NCBI GenBank assembly: GCA_945898055.1
Contig: CAMDGV010000030.1
Span: forward strand, 1 to 53,360
Direction of reading: 5' to 3'
Length of the DNA: 53,360 nt
Source of the DNA: Akkermansia muciniphila
Lineage (GTDB): Bacteria > Verrucomicrobiota > Verrucomicrobiia > Limisphaerales > UBA9464
Shown here: positions 37,026 to 46,363 of the stretch, in pieces
Layout: the number at the start of each line of letters is the position of its first letter
Numbering within the stretch: position 1 is the stretch's first letter
Made by a program: the position numbers and the translations under genes
Notes under the pieces: generated by a model
Told to the model about the DNA's origin: nothing
The model's input: only the letters and a program-made list of their open reading frames with translations
The model's database searches: none

Positions 37026-37706
37026 ATGTTTTCCACTTGGGAGGTGACGCCACTGGGAAACGAGATTACCAAACTCAAACAACTGCTCTTGCGGATGGCG
37101 AGTTTGGCCGAAGGGATGGTTCAGAAATCGGTACGCTCGTTGGTGGAGCGGGACGATGATCTAGCGCGAGCGGTGGTGGGCGATGATGAAAAGTTAGACC
37201 AGTTGGAAATTGAGATTGACGAAGCCTCGATTCGTTTACTGACCAAGGCGCCCTTGGCGGGGCAGTTGAGGCTTATCGCGGTGGTCTTGAAGCTGACCCG
37301 GGATTTAGAACGGGTCGGCGACGAGTCAACCACGATCGCTCGTCGGGCATTGGCCCTAGGAAAGGAACCTCAACTTAGATCGTACGCAAGTATTTTGCGA
37401 ATGATGGAATTAGCCACGGCAATGTTGAGTGGCGCACTGGATGCCTTTGTGCATGGCGACACGGTTCGCGCTCGGTTAATTATTCTGCAAGATAAACAGG
37501 TCGACGTTCTAAACCGACAACTGCAAGGCGAACTAACCGATCGGATGGTCGTGGATTCTGGAAGTATACCCCGTTGTCTGCATCTGATGACCACTAGTAA
37601 GGCGCTGGAGAGAATTGGTGATCATGCAAAAAATATCGCTGAGGAGGCCGTTTATTTGTATGAGGCGCAAGATATACGGCATCCAGGGAAACTAACTTTG
37701 AAGTGA
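37026..37706 (+). CDS. phoU: PhoU-like phosphate regulator
   Basis: Cytoplasmic helical protein that in known systems links the Pst transporter to the PhoR/PhoB sensor pair. About 226 residues in two similar three-helix halves, each with the metal-binding E-R-[VI]-G-D pattern: LTRDLERVGDESTTIARRAL and SKALERIGDHAKNIAEEAV. The start is uncertain between the ATG at 37026 and a GTG at 37008. No pst, phoR or phoB genes are in the window. Confidence 0.93.
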   Translation: MFSTWEVTPLGNEITKLKQLLLRMASLAEGMVQKSVRSLVERDDDLARAVVGDDEKLDQLEIEIDEASIRLLTKAPLAGQLRLIAVVLKLTRDLERVGDESTTIARRALALGKEPQLRSYASILRMMELATAMLSGALDAFVHGDTVRARLIILQDKQVDVLNRQLQGELTDRMVVDSGSIPRCLHLMTTSKALERIGDHAKNIAEEAVYLYEAQDIRHPGKLTLK

Positions 37707-37770
37707 TGGAACCGCGAGTTTGGCTTGCTTGAGGGGGGCGGTCTCAGAGCACTCTTGTCTTCACTTCAAA

Positions 37771-38184
37771 ATGACAAATCCTTCCCGCCGCTTTATCACG
37801 ACCGTCGAAGCCTTGAAGGAAGACTTTAAGGGGCGAACAAACTTCTGGATGGTTCGGCCTGAGGTTGCGGATTCTAAAGATCTTCAACTTTGCCGAGCTG
37901 TACTTCCTGCCGGAGAAGGTCACGGTTTTCATACGCATCCGGAACTGGAGGAAATTATCTATGTGCTCGAAGGTGAAGTCGAGCAGTGGGTCGAAGCTGA
38001 GAAACGCTCTCTTCATCCCGGAGAGGTCGCTCATATTCCAGCAGGTACGGTTCACGCTACTTTCAACGCCTCGGACCGCGATGCTATTATCCTAGCTATC
38101 CTGTCTCCATCCACCACTCAGGGGCCTTTTATGGTGGATGTCAGTGGAGAGGAACCTTGGAAGTCGCTGCGTCCAGTCGGTTGA
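37771..38184 (+). CDS. Cupin-domain protein
   Basis: 137 residues from the ATG at 37771. Single conserved beta-barrel with cupin motif 1 (GHGFHTHPELEEIIYVLEG) and motif 2 (PAGTVHATFNASD), with metal-binding His, His, Glu and His in place. Enzyme or sensor role unknown. It ends inside the convergent DUF309 gene, with an overlap of 44 bases. Confidence 0.85.
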   Translation: MTNPSRRFITTVEALKEDFKGRTNFWMVRPEVADSKDLQLCRAVLPAGEGHGFHTHPELEEIIYVLEGEVEQWVEAEKRSLHPGEVAHIPAGTVHATFNASDRDAIILAILSPSTTQGPFMVDVSGEEPWKSLRPVG

Positions 38185-38605
38185 CCTGGAGGGGTTCCAA
38201 GTGAGGCTTCGAGAGCGTATTAAGAGGATTAAAGTTGAAATCACCCGATTCGATGGCAGTGCGCCAATCTTGAATTAGCGCGAGAATCCAATCGAGATCC
38301 AGACGCTGGTGCGGTGTCGGATAGAGGCGAAAATTATTTTCAGCCAGTCGGAAGAGAGCTACCGCTGGTTTGAGGCGGTTTTTCTGAAGATGGACGAAGG
38401 CGCCTGCGAGTTGGATTAGGCCCTTATGAAAGGCGTAGTTAACTGCGGATCGTCCTTGCACTAGCCAGAGTTCCTCCAAGACATCGTGAGCTTCGAAGTA
38501 AAGCCCCCGATTGAAGCACACGAAAAATCCGGCATAATTGGGGTCGAGCCCCTCAGTGGCGATGCCCTCTAGTAGTGCGGCGATTGCTGGGCTTTTCTTA
38601 CTCAT
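38141..38605 (-). CDS. DUF309-domain protein
   Basis: 154 residues. Matches the small helical DUF309 family: FNRGLYFEAHDVLEELWL followed by KGLIQLAGAFVHLQKNR. The conserved His-Glu pattern suggests metal binding, but the function is unknown. The C-terminal 45 residues are a less conserved tail, encoded partly over the cupin gene. Confidence 0.85.
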   Translation of the reverse strand: MSKKSPAIAALLEGIATEGLDPNYAGFFVCFNRGLYFEAHDVLEELWLVQGRSAVNYAFHKGLIQLAGAFVHLQKNRLKPAVALFRLAENNFRLYPTPHQRLDLDWILALIQDWRTAIESGDFNFNPLNTLSKPHLEPLQVNRLDAATSKVPLH

Positions 38606-38623
38606 TGATGCAGTCAGTCGACG

Positions 38624-38953
38624 TTAAGATACTGTCAGAGGTCCGTTGAAACGAGTGAGTGAAATCACTTCAGTGCGAGCATGATGGGGGCCGTGTCGGA
38701 CGCCTCGCGGAACCCTGAGCACCGATCCAGTTCCATAGATTTCGCCTTCTTCCTCCCATTCGCCACTTAAAATATAGACGAACTCATCGGCCAGCGGATG
38801 CGTGTGGGCTGGGACCGTGATTCCCTGATGAAAACGGCGCAGTACGGTTAGGCCACCGGTGGATGGATCTTTCTCGAGAAGACACAAGTCGACACCAGGG
38901 TAGGGGCCCGGAATCCACGGCCGAGAGTTAGCATCAGAAATTTCGGGAAACAT
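38624..38953 (-). CDS. Small cupin (ChrR-like)
   Basis: 109 residues, a single cupin barrel like the anti-sigma cupin ChrR: VPAHTHPLADEFVYILSGEW (His, His, Glu) and VPRGVRHGPHHA (His). It is on the same strand as DUF309, with 18 bases between them. No sigma factor is nearby, so a ChrR role is not supported. Confidence 0.82.
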   Translation of the reverse strand: MFPEISDANSRPWIPGPYPGVDLCLLEKDPSTGGLTVLRRFHQGITVPAHTHPLADEFVYILSGEWEEEGEIYGTGSVLRVPRGVRHGPHHARTEVISLTRFNGPLTVS

Positions 38954-39103
38954 ACTTGGCCCAAGAGTTTTGCATGGGAACCTTGTTGCGCAAGCAGTCA
39001 GATGGCTGATCGGTGCGCGCGCAAGAAATGCAGGGTTGATTTAAATCCGGTCTGATGTACCTAAACATAGTCACGGTTATTTTTGGCTCTCGTTTTTGTT
39101 GGG

Positions 39104-39883
39104 ATGAATTCTACCGCAGTTCAAGGACTGGCGATCGGTCTGTTGGCTAGCTTCGGGTTAGTTATCGGGGTCGCTGTTATTTTTGCAGCTATCTATCGCA
39201 GGCATTTGCTAGCCCTACGTCTAGCAAACCGTGGGTTCGATCCCTTAACGCGGTTGGGCAGCGTCCATCGACGCTCAGCACCTCTGCTCATTCCGGGGCG
39301 GTGGTTGGCTGTTCGTGGGTCGAATAGGGACTTAGTCTGCGCCGCTTTAGGCCTGCAACCCGACAAAACTCTCCCTTGGAACCAAGCCTTGTTGCGTCAT
39401 CGAGAAAGTTCTTTTTTTATTTCCCAACCGGTGGAGGATTGGATGCTGATAATGGGAGGGGCAATTCCAGATCCATTTCTGGACATTGATGTCTTTTACC
39501 TCTTTTTGACCCGATTGAGCGGTAGGGTAGGGGAGGTCCATTCTTTTTCGGTTGATCGAGTTTTAAATTATCACGGGTGGGCCTTGTTGCGCGGTGGAAA
39601 TGTTGTTCGAGCGTATGCTTGGGCGGGTGAAACGCTGTGGAATCAGGGACCGATAACTTTGGATGAGAACATGTTGGACTTAAAGGTCCGAGACTATGGC
39701 GAGGAAATCAAAGCATCCAGTTATGGCACCGTTCCGGCCGATCAAAACAATGTCGATCGCGTGATTTTTCTAGCTCGAAAATGGGGGTGTGATCCCGTGG
39801 ACCTGATTGAAGCCCTGTTGCTTCGAGAATCTCCGCCTGAGGAAAGCGGTTATTCTGGAAATTTGGGTTCGACTGAGGCTTGA
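39104..39883 (+). CDS. Membrane-anchored hypothetical protein
   Basis: 259 residues. N-terminal hydrophobic helix (GLAIGLLASFGLVIGVAVIF) followed by a soluble part with motifs FDPLTRLGS, DLVCAALGL, GEVHSFSVDRVLNYHGWALL, YAWAGETLWNQG and ARKWGCDPVDLIEALLLRE. The aromatic/Trp pattern in the middle suggests a conserved fold, but no family was recognised. The ATG at 39104 is chosen over a TTG at 39083. Confidence 0.65.
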   Translation: MNSTAVQGLAIGLLASFGLVIGVAVIFAAIYRRHLLALRLANRGFDPLTRLGSVHRRSAPLLIPGRWLAVRGSNRDLVCAALGLQPDKTLPWNQALLRHRESSFFISQPVEDWMLIMGGAIPDPFLDIDVFYLFLTRLSGRVGEVHSFSVDRVLNYHGWALLRGGNVVRAYAWAGETLWNQGPITLDENMLDLKVRDYGEEIKASSYGTVPADQNNVDRVIFLARKWGCDPVDLIEALLLRESPPEESGYSGNLGSTEA

Positions 39884-39943
39884 AATCCTAGGGCAATTCA
39901 CTGAACTTCAGCGCCTAGGGTTTCTTTCTGACCCTCTTTGACC

Positions 39944-42900
39944 ATGACTTCTCCGTTTCTCTCCGAAGTGGCCGTGTTGCACCGGCATATCAATCTAAAG
40001 TTAGCTGAGTTAGGAATGGAAGGGGTCCCTTTCGCTGGGAACGAATCTCCGTTGGATGCCTCGCTTGCAAGTTTTATTGCTCATTCACAAGAAAAGGACC
40101 GCTTGTTGAGTCAGTATTTCAGTCCAGTCGATAAGCGGATCAATAACTTTCTTCACGATTACCTCTGCGACGTCACTGTCCCCCCTGAATTACCTAAACG
40201 GACCTTTACCTTGGACCGTCCAGGATTGGCTCGCTTTTTGTCGATGCCACCGGATCGGGACGAGGTTGTTTCCCCTATGCTCCGGAGTTACCGATTGCGT
40301 AATGGCATTTTGCATAATCCGAAGTCGGATCGGCGCACAACTGCGGGAATTTTTCATGTGACCGAGGGCGGTTTACCTATCCCAGACGACAAGAAAGCAG
40401 TTCCTAAGGCGGTGTTTGCGGCCTTGTTGTCACGAGCACTAAAACCATCGGACGAGATGTTGCGATTTCCTTTTACGGCGTCGCAGAACGCTCCCGCGGC
40501 AAGTTTTGTCTCGCTCCTTATTCGCCCGGTGGTTTGTCCGAAGATTCCAAGTTTTCAAGACGAACAAAGCATGGAGATTCGCTTTTTTGTACCGGGATCG
40601 CTGGTGGCTAATTTGGATTTTGTCGAAAGCATTTTTGGCAACGCCGGCGATCCGCTCCTCCCGGAGAATGATGCCAGTTTGGATGCGTTGCACTGGTCAG
40701 GGCACACCGGTTGCGTGGTGTTGGCACCGCATATTAACGGTCTGAAAAAACAAGAGTTGGGATTGCCTCACTATGATGTCGCTACAGAGCGACAACGACG
40801 TGATGAAATGTGCTGGAAGGACCCGAACGAACTTTATAATGACGGGAACGCTTTTAAAATCACCGCGCGCGATGCCTCGGGTGTCATCGTTACCTTGATC
40901 TCCGATAATTACTTTGGCTACTGCAAGAAAGAGGTAAAAACCCAGATTAGTTTTGCGACCAATTTAATGGGATTGGCAGAGGAAGAACACGCGGGTGGGG
41001 CTCTTGTGTTTGCGAGTTACGATCTTGGAAGTGACTACGATGCTCGGCAGTATAAGTCAGAATTTCCTCATAGCTTTGACGATGTAAAACGTCTTTTTTC
41101 TGGGGTCTTGGACCTTCAACCTGAGGGGTACGGTATTGACCGGATCCATCCCTCGGTTCAGTACGTGCCGGAAACCTCCCAGTTTGATATCGAAACTCAG
41201 ACAATTTGTTGGGAGACGAATGGGCAATCTCAATCGATTCCTCTGCGATTAGGTCACACCTACTTGTTGCCGAGTGGCTTTAAAGTTCATCTAGAGCAAC
41301 CAAAGGGAGCGAGAGCTTGGAGGTTGGTCGGCACACAACCGGAGGGGGCCCTTTGTCACAAGCCCAGCACTGTCTCGGGAGGAGGAAAAAGTGAGATTTC
41401 AAAACCTCTCACTGATGCCATTATCCATGGTTCAATTTTTGTTGCTGATCTAGAACAGGATCTCGAGATAGTGGATACCATTTTGAAGCGGGACTTTTCG
41501 ATGAGGTTCCGAGAACCCTCGCAGTGTGGTCTCGATTTTCGCCCAATTCTGTCGACTCAGCGGACGCTTGGATCGGTGATTAAATTAATGACACCTTGTG
41601 CTACTTTTTCCGATGAGCACAACCATTGGGTGAGCGGGGTTCGCCCTCACATCCGCGAATTAGTTTTGGTGGTGAAACGGTTTTGGAAATCGAGTTGGGG
41701 CGATGCTTGGAGAGGAAACTTTAGCGTCGATGTGATCAACGGTAATTCAGCAAACGAGTTGCGATTGGGGCGGAAAAAGTTAGTCACGCAATTTCTAAGG
41801 GTAGGCTACGATGAACATGGCTATTGGCGGACCTTCGGCTTGCGAAAGGATTTCATTCCAGCTCGAAAAATACAGATGGAAGATGACATTACCGTCAGTG
41901 TCATGGTGCCCCGCGAATGGCTGGGAGTGTTGGATGCCCAAAGTTCTTATCCAGCGCTGAAACTTGTGCGCAATGTCGAAAATCGACTCTTTCAACGACC
42001 CGACGACGCGATCCACCGTGGCTACGATACCACCGCGGAATCTGATTTTGCGGGTACAGATAATTTCTTCAGCAATTATGCCCCCGTTTCTCGGACTGAA
42101 GCTCAAGCTTTGGTTCAGGATTGTGTAGGTCTTTTTCAATATACAGATCCGATGAGATTACTGGTGGAATCGGCTGCATCTTCATCGGAGAAGGATGGAT
42201 CTGCCGACTGGATCGTCACCACGGCCCATCCACGCATGGTCGACGGTAAACCCTCAAAGAATCCGCGTTACCTGCAGAAGCGTCCGGATTTGTTGGATCC
42301 AACTGGATGTCATATCGCAGAAATGGGGGCTAGATTGGCGCGGCACCTCCCGATCCCCCAAGTTTTATCTACTCCAGTGCATGCCATCTTGGCTGGACGC
42401 CGCAATAATCCGGCTGAAGTTGGAGTACGTTCGCTCTCTTGCTACGGACCAATCCACTATATGGAATTACCGGAGGCATTCATGGAATTCATCTCCAGTA
42501 TGACCGGTAAATCACCGTCGACGACGGGCGCTGGGAGTGAGGGGGCTCTAACCAAAGGGCCTTTTAATGCTTTGCCCCCCATTTATGACCTCAATGCGGC
42601 CTTCGTTTCCTTTGCTCTGAGTGGTTACCCAGTCTTTATCACCAGCGCCGGCTATGTGGGGCCGAAGACTCGAGTGGATCACGATATTAGCCTCTTGATT
42701 CCTGAAATCTGGTGTCGATTGGGCGTGCAAGAGCGAAATCCTGTTTATTTAATTCAAAACGGCTACTTGGAGAAAGTTCAGGATATGACCCTCGAAGGTC
42801 GGACGATTCCAGCGAGTCGACTCGGTTGGCGGGTGACCTCGCGGTTTGTTTCGGAGTTCTTTGGACGTCTTTTTAATCAACCCCATACGGTACTGACCGA

Positions 42901-43375
42901 GGATATCTTGCGGCCTGAGTTACAAGACTTGGCTCAGTATGTGGACTCGGTAGAAAATATAGCGGCTACCCATTGCCGAGTTGCTGCACACTATTTTGGC
43001 GATGGTTCAGTGGCTCAGGCGGTACCGCCTTTGCGGCAGCTTTTGGAGATTATGAGGCAGGGTGGGACTGCTGATCGACAACTTCAGATTCCAGAATTCA
43101 GGGCCTTATTTACCCGCGAATCCGTTTTGGCGAGTGCTTGGTATCAAGCCCGACTTCAGGCTCGTCGTACTTCGGAAATACGCCACTGGACCCGAATGTT
43201 AGCCTACTTTGATCGGTTTATTTTGCGGGTCGAGTATGCGGGGGAAGTCGATCGTCTCGGACTACTGGAGCGTCGCGCCTTCGCCCAAAGAATGAGAGAC
43301 CGTTGTGCCTCAAAGGGTCGCATTCAAGAATTGTCGGGAACGATCGGTGGTGAACCCGCTACCCAACTCTCTTGA
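39944..43375 (+). CDS. Large protein, candidate diphosphate-dependent PEP carboxykinase
   Basis: 1143 residues, no signal peptide, no obvious transmembrane segments. The length and motif pattern fit the PPi-type phosphoenolpyruvate carboxykinases (EC 4.1.1.38), large proteins of about 1100-1150 residues known from Propionibacterium and Entamoeba. Supporting motifs: GYCKKEVKTQISFATNLMG near residue 325, a Gly/Ser/Thr-rich P-loop-like segment TGKSPSTTGAGSEGALTKG near 855, and PPIYDLNAAFVSFALSGYPV after it. The reaction would be oxaloacetate + PPi to PEP + CO2 + Pi, or the reverse. The family identification is from memory, without a search. The gene starts with an ATG at 39944 (an upstream TTG is possible). 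It stands apart from the upstream membrane gene. Confidence 0.5.
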   Translation: MTSPFLSEVAVLHRHINLKLAELGMEGVPFAGNESPLDASLASFIAHSQEKDRLLSQYFSPVDKRINNFLHDYLCDVTVPPELPKRTFTLDRPGLARFLSMPPDRDEVVSPMLRSYRLRNGILHNPKSDRRTTAGIFHVTEGGLPIPDDKKAVPKAVFAALLSRALKPSDEMLRFPFTASQNAPAASFVSLLIRPVVCPKIPSFQDEQSMEIRFFVPGSLVANLDFVESIFGNAGDPLLPENDASLDALHWSGHTGCVVLAPHINGLKKQELGLPHYDVATERQRRDEMCWKDPNELYNDGNAFKITARDASGVIVTLISDNYFGYCKKEVKTQISFATNLMGLAEEEHAGGALVFASYDLGSDYDARQYKSEFPHSFDDVKRLFSGVLDLQPEGYGIDRIHPSVQYVPETSQFDIETQTICWETNGQSQSIPLRLGHTYLLPSGFKVHLEQPKGARAWRLVGTQPEGALCHKPSTVSGGGKSEISKPLTDAIIHGSIFVADLEQDLEIVDTILKRDFSMRFREPSQCGLDFRPILSTQRTLGSVIKLMTPCATFSDEHNHWVSGVRPHIRELVLVVKRFWKSSWGDAWRGNFSVDVINGNSANELRLGRKKLVTQFLRVGYDEHGYWRTFGLRKDFIPARKIQMEDDITVSVMVPREWLGVLDAQSSYPALKLVRNVENRLFQRPDDAIHRGYDTTAESDFAGTDNFFSNYAPVSRTEAQALVQDCVGLFQYTDPMRLLVESAASSSEKDGSADWIVTTAHPRMVDGKPSKNPRYLQKRPDLLDPTGCHIAEMGARLARHLPIPQVLSTPVHAILAGRRNNPAEVGVRSLSCYGPIHYMELPEAFMEFISSMTGKSPSTTGAGSEGALTKGPFNALPPIYDLNAAFVSFALSGYPVFITSAGYVGPKTRVDHDISLLIPEIWCRLGVQERNPVYLIQNGYLEKVQDMTLEGRTIPASRLGWRVTSRFVSEFFGRLFNQPHTVLTEDILRPELQDLAQYVDSVENIAATHCRVAAHYFGDGSVAQAVPPLRQLLEIMRQGGTADRQLQIPEFRALFTRESVLASAWYQARLQARRTSEIRHWTRMLAYFDRFILRVEYAGEVDRLGLLERRAFAQRMRDRCASKGRIQELSGTIGGEPATQLS

Positions 43376-43434
43376 GGATTGCGAGTGACTCTTCTTGCGA
43401 TGGCCATTGGCTTCAATTCTGACAATCAAAAAGG

Positions 43435-44124
43435 GTGAGCGCGACGATCCTAGATGTTTGCGGTTTGACCAAGCACTACCGCTCAGCGGACGGCGGTGAG
43501 TTGGTCGTGCTCGATGGAGTGGATCTACAGATTGGGGTCGGGGAGACATGTGCCATCGTGGGGCGCAGTGGTTCGGGGAAGAGCACCCTTTTGGCGCTGT
43601 GCGCCGGTCTTGATACGGCGACACGTGGAACGGTGCGGTTAGTGGGCCAGGATCTGGGATCGCTGGATGAGGATGGGCGCGCTCAAGTGCGAAATCGTTA
43701 TGTCGGCTTTGTTTTTCAAAGTTTTCAGCTTCTTCCCACCCTGACGGCCTTGGAGAATATTATGGTTCCCGCTGAACTCCGAGGTGGGAGTGCGATTCGG
43801 GGACGGGCTCTTGAACTACTGAGTCGGGTGGGATTAGAAGCGCGTTCGCGACACTATCCAGCTCAACTGTCCGGAGGTGAACAGCAGCGTGTTGCCTTGG
43901 CGCGGGCCTTTATTAACAGTCCGGAGATTCTGTTTGCAGACGAACCCACTGGTAACTTGGACGGTGAGACCGCCGCCGGTATCACTGAACTCTTGTTTGG
44001 TCTGAACGCTGCTGAAGGAACAGCGTTGGTCCTCGTAACTCACGATCTCGAATTAGCCGCAAAGACGGGCAAGATTCTGAGGCTGCGGGCAGGTCGGCCC
44101 GAGAGAACTCGCTCTCTTGACTAA
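43435..44124 (+). CDS. LolD/YbbA-type ABC ATPase without a visible permease
   Basis: 229 residues, GTG start. Walker A GRSGSGKST, signature LSGGEQQR, Walker B ILFADEP with TGNLD, and VTHD are all present. It is a LolD/YbbA subfamily member. The next gene downstream is convergent, so no permease is attached; YbbA-type ATPases usually have one next to them. Its partner must be elsewhere, or it has been separated. It begins 60 bases after the large protein. Confidence 0.9.
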   Translation: MSATILDVCGLTKHYRSADGGELVVLDGVDLQIGVGETCAIVGRSGSGKSTLLALCAGLDTATRGTVRLVGQDLGSLDEDGRAQVRNRYVGFVFQSFQLLPTLTALENIMVPAELRGGSAIRGRALELLSRVGLEARSRHYPAQLSGGEQQRVALARAFINSPEILFADEPTGNLDGETAAGITELLFGLNAAEGTALVLVTHDLELAAKTGKILRLRAGRPERTRSLD

Positions 44125-44221
44125 ATCCTCAAAAAACGTCTCGCCATGGGGGTCGCTACCCAACCCTCCGTAAGAAAATGCGGTTTAGCTTTCTGAACCC
44201 TCTCCATATCTGAAGATGCGC

Positions 44222-44818
44222 CTAGCATCGTCGCAATAATCGGATGAGCTCTTTGCCCGCTCGTCCAGGAAAGGAGGTCGTGGGAATTGCTGAATAAAGC
44301 AGATCAAATTCAGAGCCGAAGAGTGCATCTAGTTCATGCAAATCTGAGCGAAAAGGGGGGCCTTGAGTCTGATCTTCATCTTGGTCCCAAGGCTCGAGAT
44401 AAAACACTGCGAGCAAATGTCCCCCAGGTCTGAGTGCGCCAGCGACGGATCGTACGTAATCCTCCCGGCGACTGCGATCAATGGCGCAAAAACAAGTGTG
44501 CTCGAAGACCCAGTCGAAACGGCATCGCAGCCTGCCATGGTCTAAGGTAAATAGATCACCAGTCACCAAGGAAACCCCATCCATCCCACGGGTTCTCTCA
44601 GCAGCGATTGCAATAGCTCCCGCGGCAATATCAAGACCGACCACTTTCTCCGCTCCACTGGTTGCAAGGGCAAGGAGATCATTTCCAGGGCCGCAGCCGG
44701 GAACCAGAATAGCACCGGGCATTCGATGTGATCTTAGCCAGTCAATCAGAACCGGCGACGCAGCGCCTCGATCCCACGGTGTATTTTTTTCTTCGTACAG
44801 TTTCTGCCAATTAGTCAT
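44222..44818 (-). CDS. TPMT-family SAM-dependent methyltransferase
   Basis: 198 residues from the ATG at 44818. Thiopurine/thiol methyltransferase-like: WQKLYEEKNTPWDRGAASP, the SAM site LVPGCGPGNDLLALA, then VVGLDIAAGAIAIA, and FDWVFEHTCFCAI. Bacterial relatives methylate selenium, tellurium or halide ions, but the substrate is not readable. A longer frame starts at 44863. Confidence 0.88.
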   Translation of the reverse strand: MTNWQKLYEEKNTPWDRGAASPVLIDWLRSHRMPGAILVPGCGPGNDLLALATSGAEKVVGLDIAAGAIAIAAERTRGMDGVSLVTGDLFTLDHGRLRCRFDWVFEHTCFCAIDRSRREDYVRSVAGALRPGGHLLAVFYLEPWDQDEDQTQGPPFRSDLHELDALFGSEFDLLYSAIPTTSFPGRAGKELIRLLRRC

Positions 44819-44897
44819 CGGCCAAATCTTTATGGGGCACTCCTTAAAAGCAATGTTCCTCATTCATTTGCGACACTCGGCGCACTGGACCTAGATC

Positions 44898-45245
44898 TTG
44901 GCCCCACCAGTACGACTGTCGCTGGTCTTCGACCTAGTGCCGACGGTACCCATTCTTCTACTGGGAGATTTTGAGGAACGAGACAGTTGGGCCCTCACAC
45001 TCACCGGATTTACCGCCATTCCAGACTCGCCGGACTACGCCGCCTTGGCCGCTCTAGTCTTGCCTAGTTTTGGTATTTGGCGGAAGCGATTCAAGTACAG
45101 CGACTTCCGCAAGCCGGCCAGAGTCTTTTGGTCGAAGACGCTCGTGGAAGAATTGGACGCTGGGGCAGGCAACCTAGTCCTTACCCAATCTACGGAGAGC
45201 CGTTTTAAGCGCGTGGTGGGGTCGGGTGTTGGAAAAAAATTATGA
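44898..45245 (+). CDS. Hypothetical protein
   Basis: 115 codons from a TTG. It reads like protein (LVPTVPILLLGDFEERDSW, then FWSKTLVEELDAGAGNLVL) but has no family signature, no ATG and no ribosome binding site. It may be a real small gene or the end of a decayed one. Confidence 0.3.
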   Translation: MAPPVRLSLVFDLVPTVPILLLGDFEERDSWALTLTGFTAIPDSPDYAALAALVLPSFGIWRKRFKYSDFRKPARVFWSKTLVEELDAGAGNLVLTQSTESRFKRVVGSGVGKKL

Positions 45246-45318
45246 CGATTAAAGGGCACAGTCGTTGACTCGGGGATAGGTGGTTACTTAGAACTACATC
45301 TACAGAAACTCCTAACCT

Positions 45319-46197
45319 ATGAATCGCCGCCATTTTATCCATCTTGCAGCCCTCGCTGGGGCCTCGCTCCCTGTCATAGCCCAGTCCACTGGTGCGCGTC
45401 GCCGGATCCGTAAAGGAATTATGTGGGGCACCGTGGGTGTACCCGGGACAGTGATGGAAAAAATGAAAGCCATTCAAGCGGCGGGATTTGAAGGAGTTGA
45501 GCCGATGGGTGGCATGGATAACGCTGAAATGATAGCAGCCTTGAAGGCGACTGGATTAAAGGCTGGCTCGGTTTGTTGCCACACTCATTGGGCTAAACCG
45601 TTATCTGATCCCAGTCCAGCCACGCGTGAAGTGGGGGTTGAGGGACTAAAACTCTCACTCCGTGACGCCAAGGCCTATGGAGCCCCGGCGGTGCTGTTGG
45701 TGCCGGCAGTGGTAAGTAAGAGTGTTAGCTATGCGGACGCCTACAGTCGCTCGGTAGCCGAGATCAAGAAAGTGGTGCCATTGGCTGAGGAATTGGGGGT
45801 AAAAATTGCCATCGAGAATGTCTGGAATAATTTTCTCTTGAGTCCGATGGAAGCTGCTCGTTACGTCGACGAATTTAAATCTCCAATGGTCGGTTGGCAT
45901 TTTGATGTGGGGAACATCATCCACTACGCGTGGCCAGAGCAGTGGGTGCGGATTCTTGGTAAACGCATTGCCACTCTGCACATTAAGGAATATAGCCGGA
46001 CAAAATCCGATAAGCAGGGAAAGTGGGCGGGGTTCGATGCCGAATTTCTCAAGGGTGATAATGATTGGCCGGCGGTGATGAAAGCCTTAGACGATATCGG
46101 TTACGATGGATGGGGTATTGCTGAGCAGGGCGGTGCCGGGTCAATCGAAGGTTTAAAGAAACTATCGACTGAGATGGATCAGATCTTCGCCTCGTGA
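45319..46197 (+). CDS. Exported sugar-phosphate isomerase/epimerase-like protein
   Basis: 292 residues. Tat-like signal (MNRRHFIHLAALAGASLPV), then a xylose-isomerase-like TIM barrel: AAGFEGVEPMG, KIAIENVWNNFLLSP, GWHFDVGNIIHY (metal-binding Asp) and YDGWGIAEQGG. Related to hydroxypyruvate isomerase and inositol-type isomerases, which are common in Planctomycetes-Verrucomicrobia. Substrate unknown. Confidence 0.85.
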   Translation: MNRRHFIHLAALAGASLPVIAQSTGARRRIRKGIMWGTVGVPGTVMEKMKAIQAAGFEGVEPMGGMDNAEMIAALKATGLKAGSVCCHTHWAKPLSDPSPATREVGVEGLKLSLRDAKAYGAPAVLLVPAVVSKSVSYADAYSRSVAEIKKVVPLAEELGVKIAIENVWNNFLLSPMEAARYVDEFKSPMVGWHFDVGNIIHYAWPEQWVRILGKRIATLHIKEYSRTKSDKQGKWAGFDAEFLKGDNDWPAVMKALDDIGYDGWGIAEQGGAGSIEGLKKLSTEMDQIFAS

Positions 46198-46363
46198 CCC
46201 ATTAGAGTAAGTAGGGATTCGGGGGCGTGGGTTTTGGAGCCTGCCCAAGAGTAAACAGTTGATCGGCAGTCAACCTCGCCCCGTCGTCGGTGAGAATCAG
46301 CGACCCCTGAAATCCAAGTCGAAGAGGAGATCAAATATCGCTCAGTTTGATCCAGCTTTGACC

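Noticed and set aside
36832-37053. 73-codon minus-strand frame near phoU
   Set aside because: Overlaps the phoU start region, no signature, poor start.
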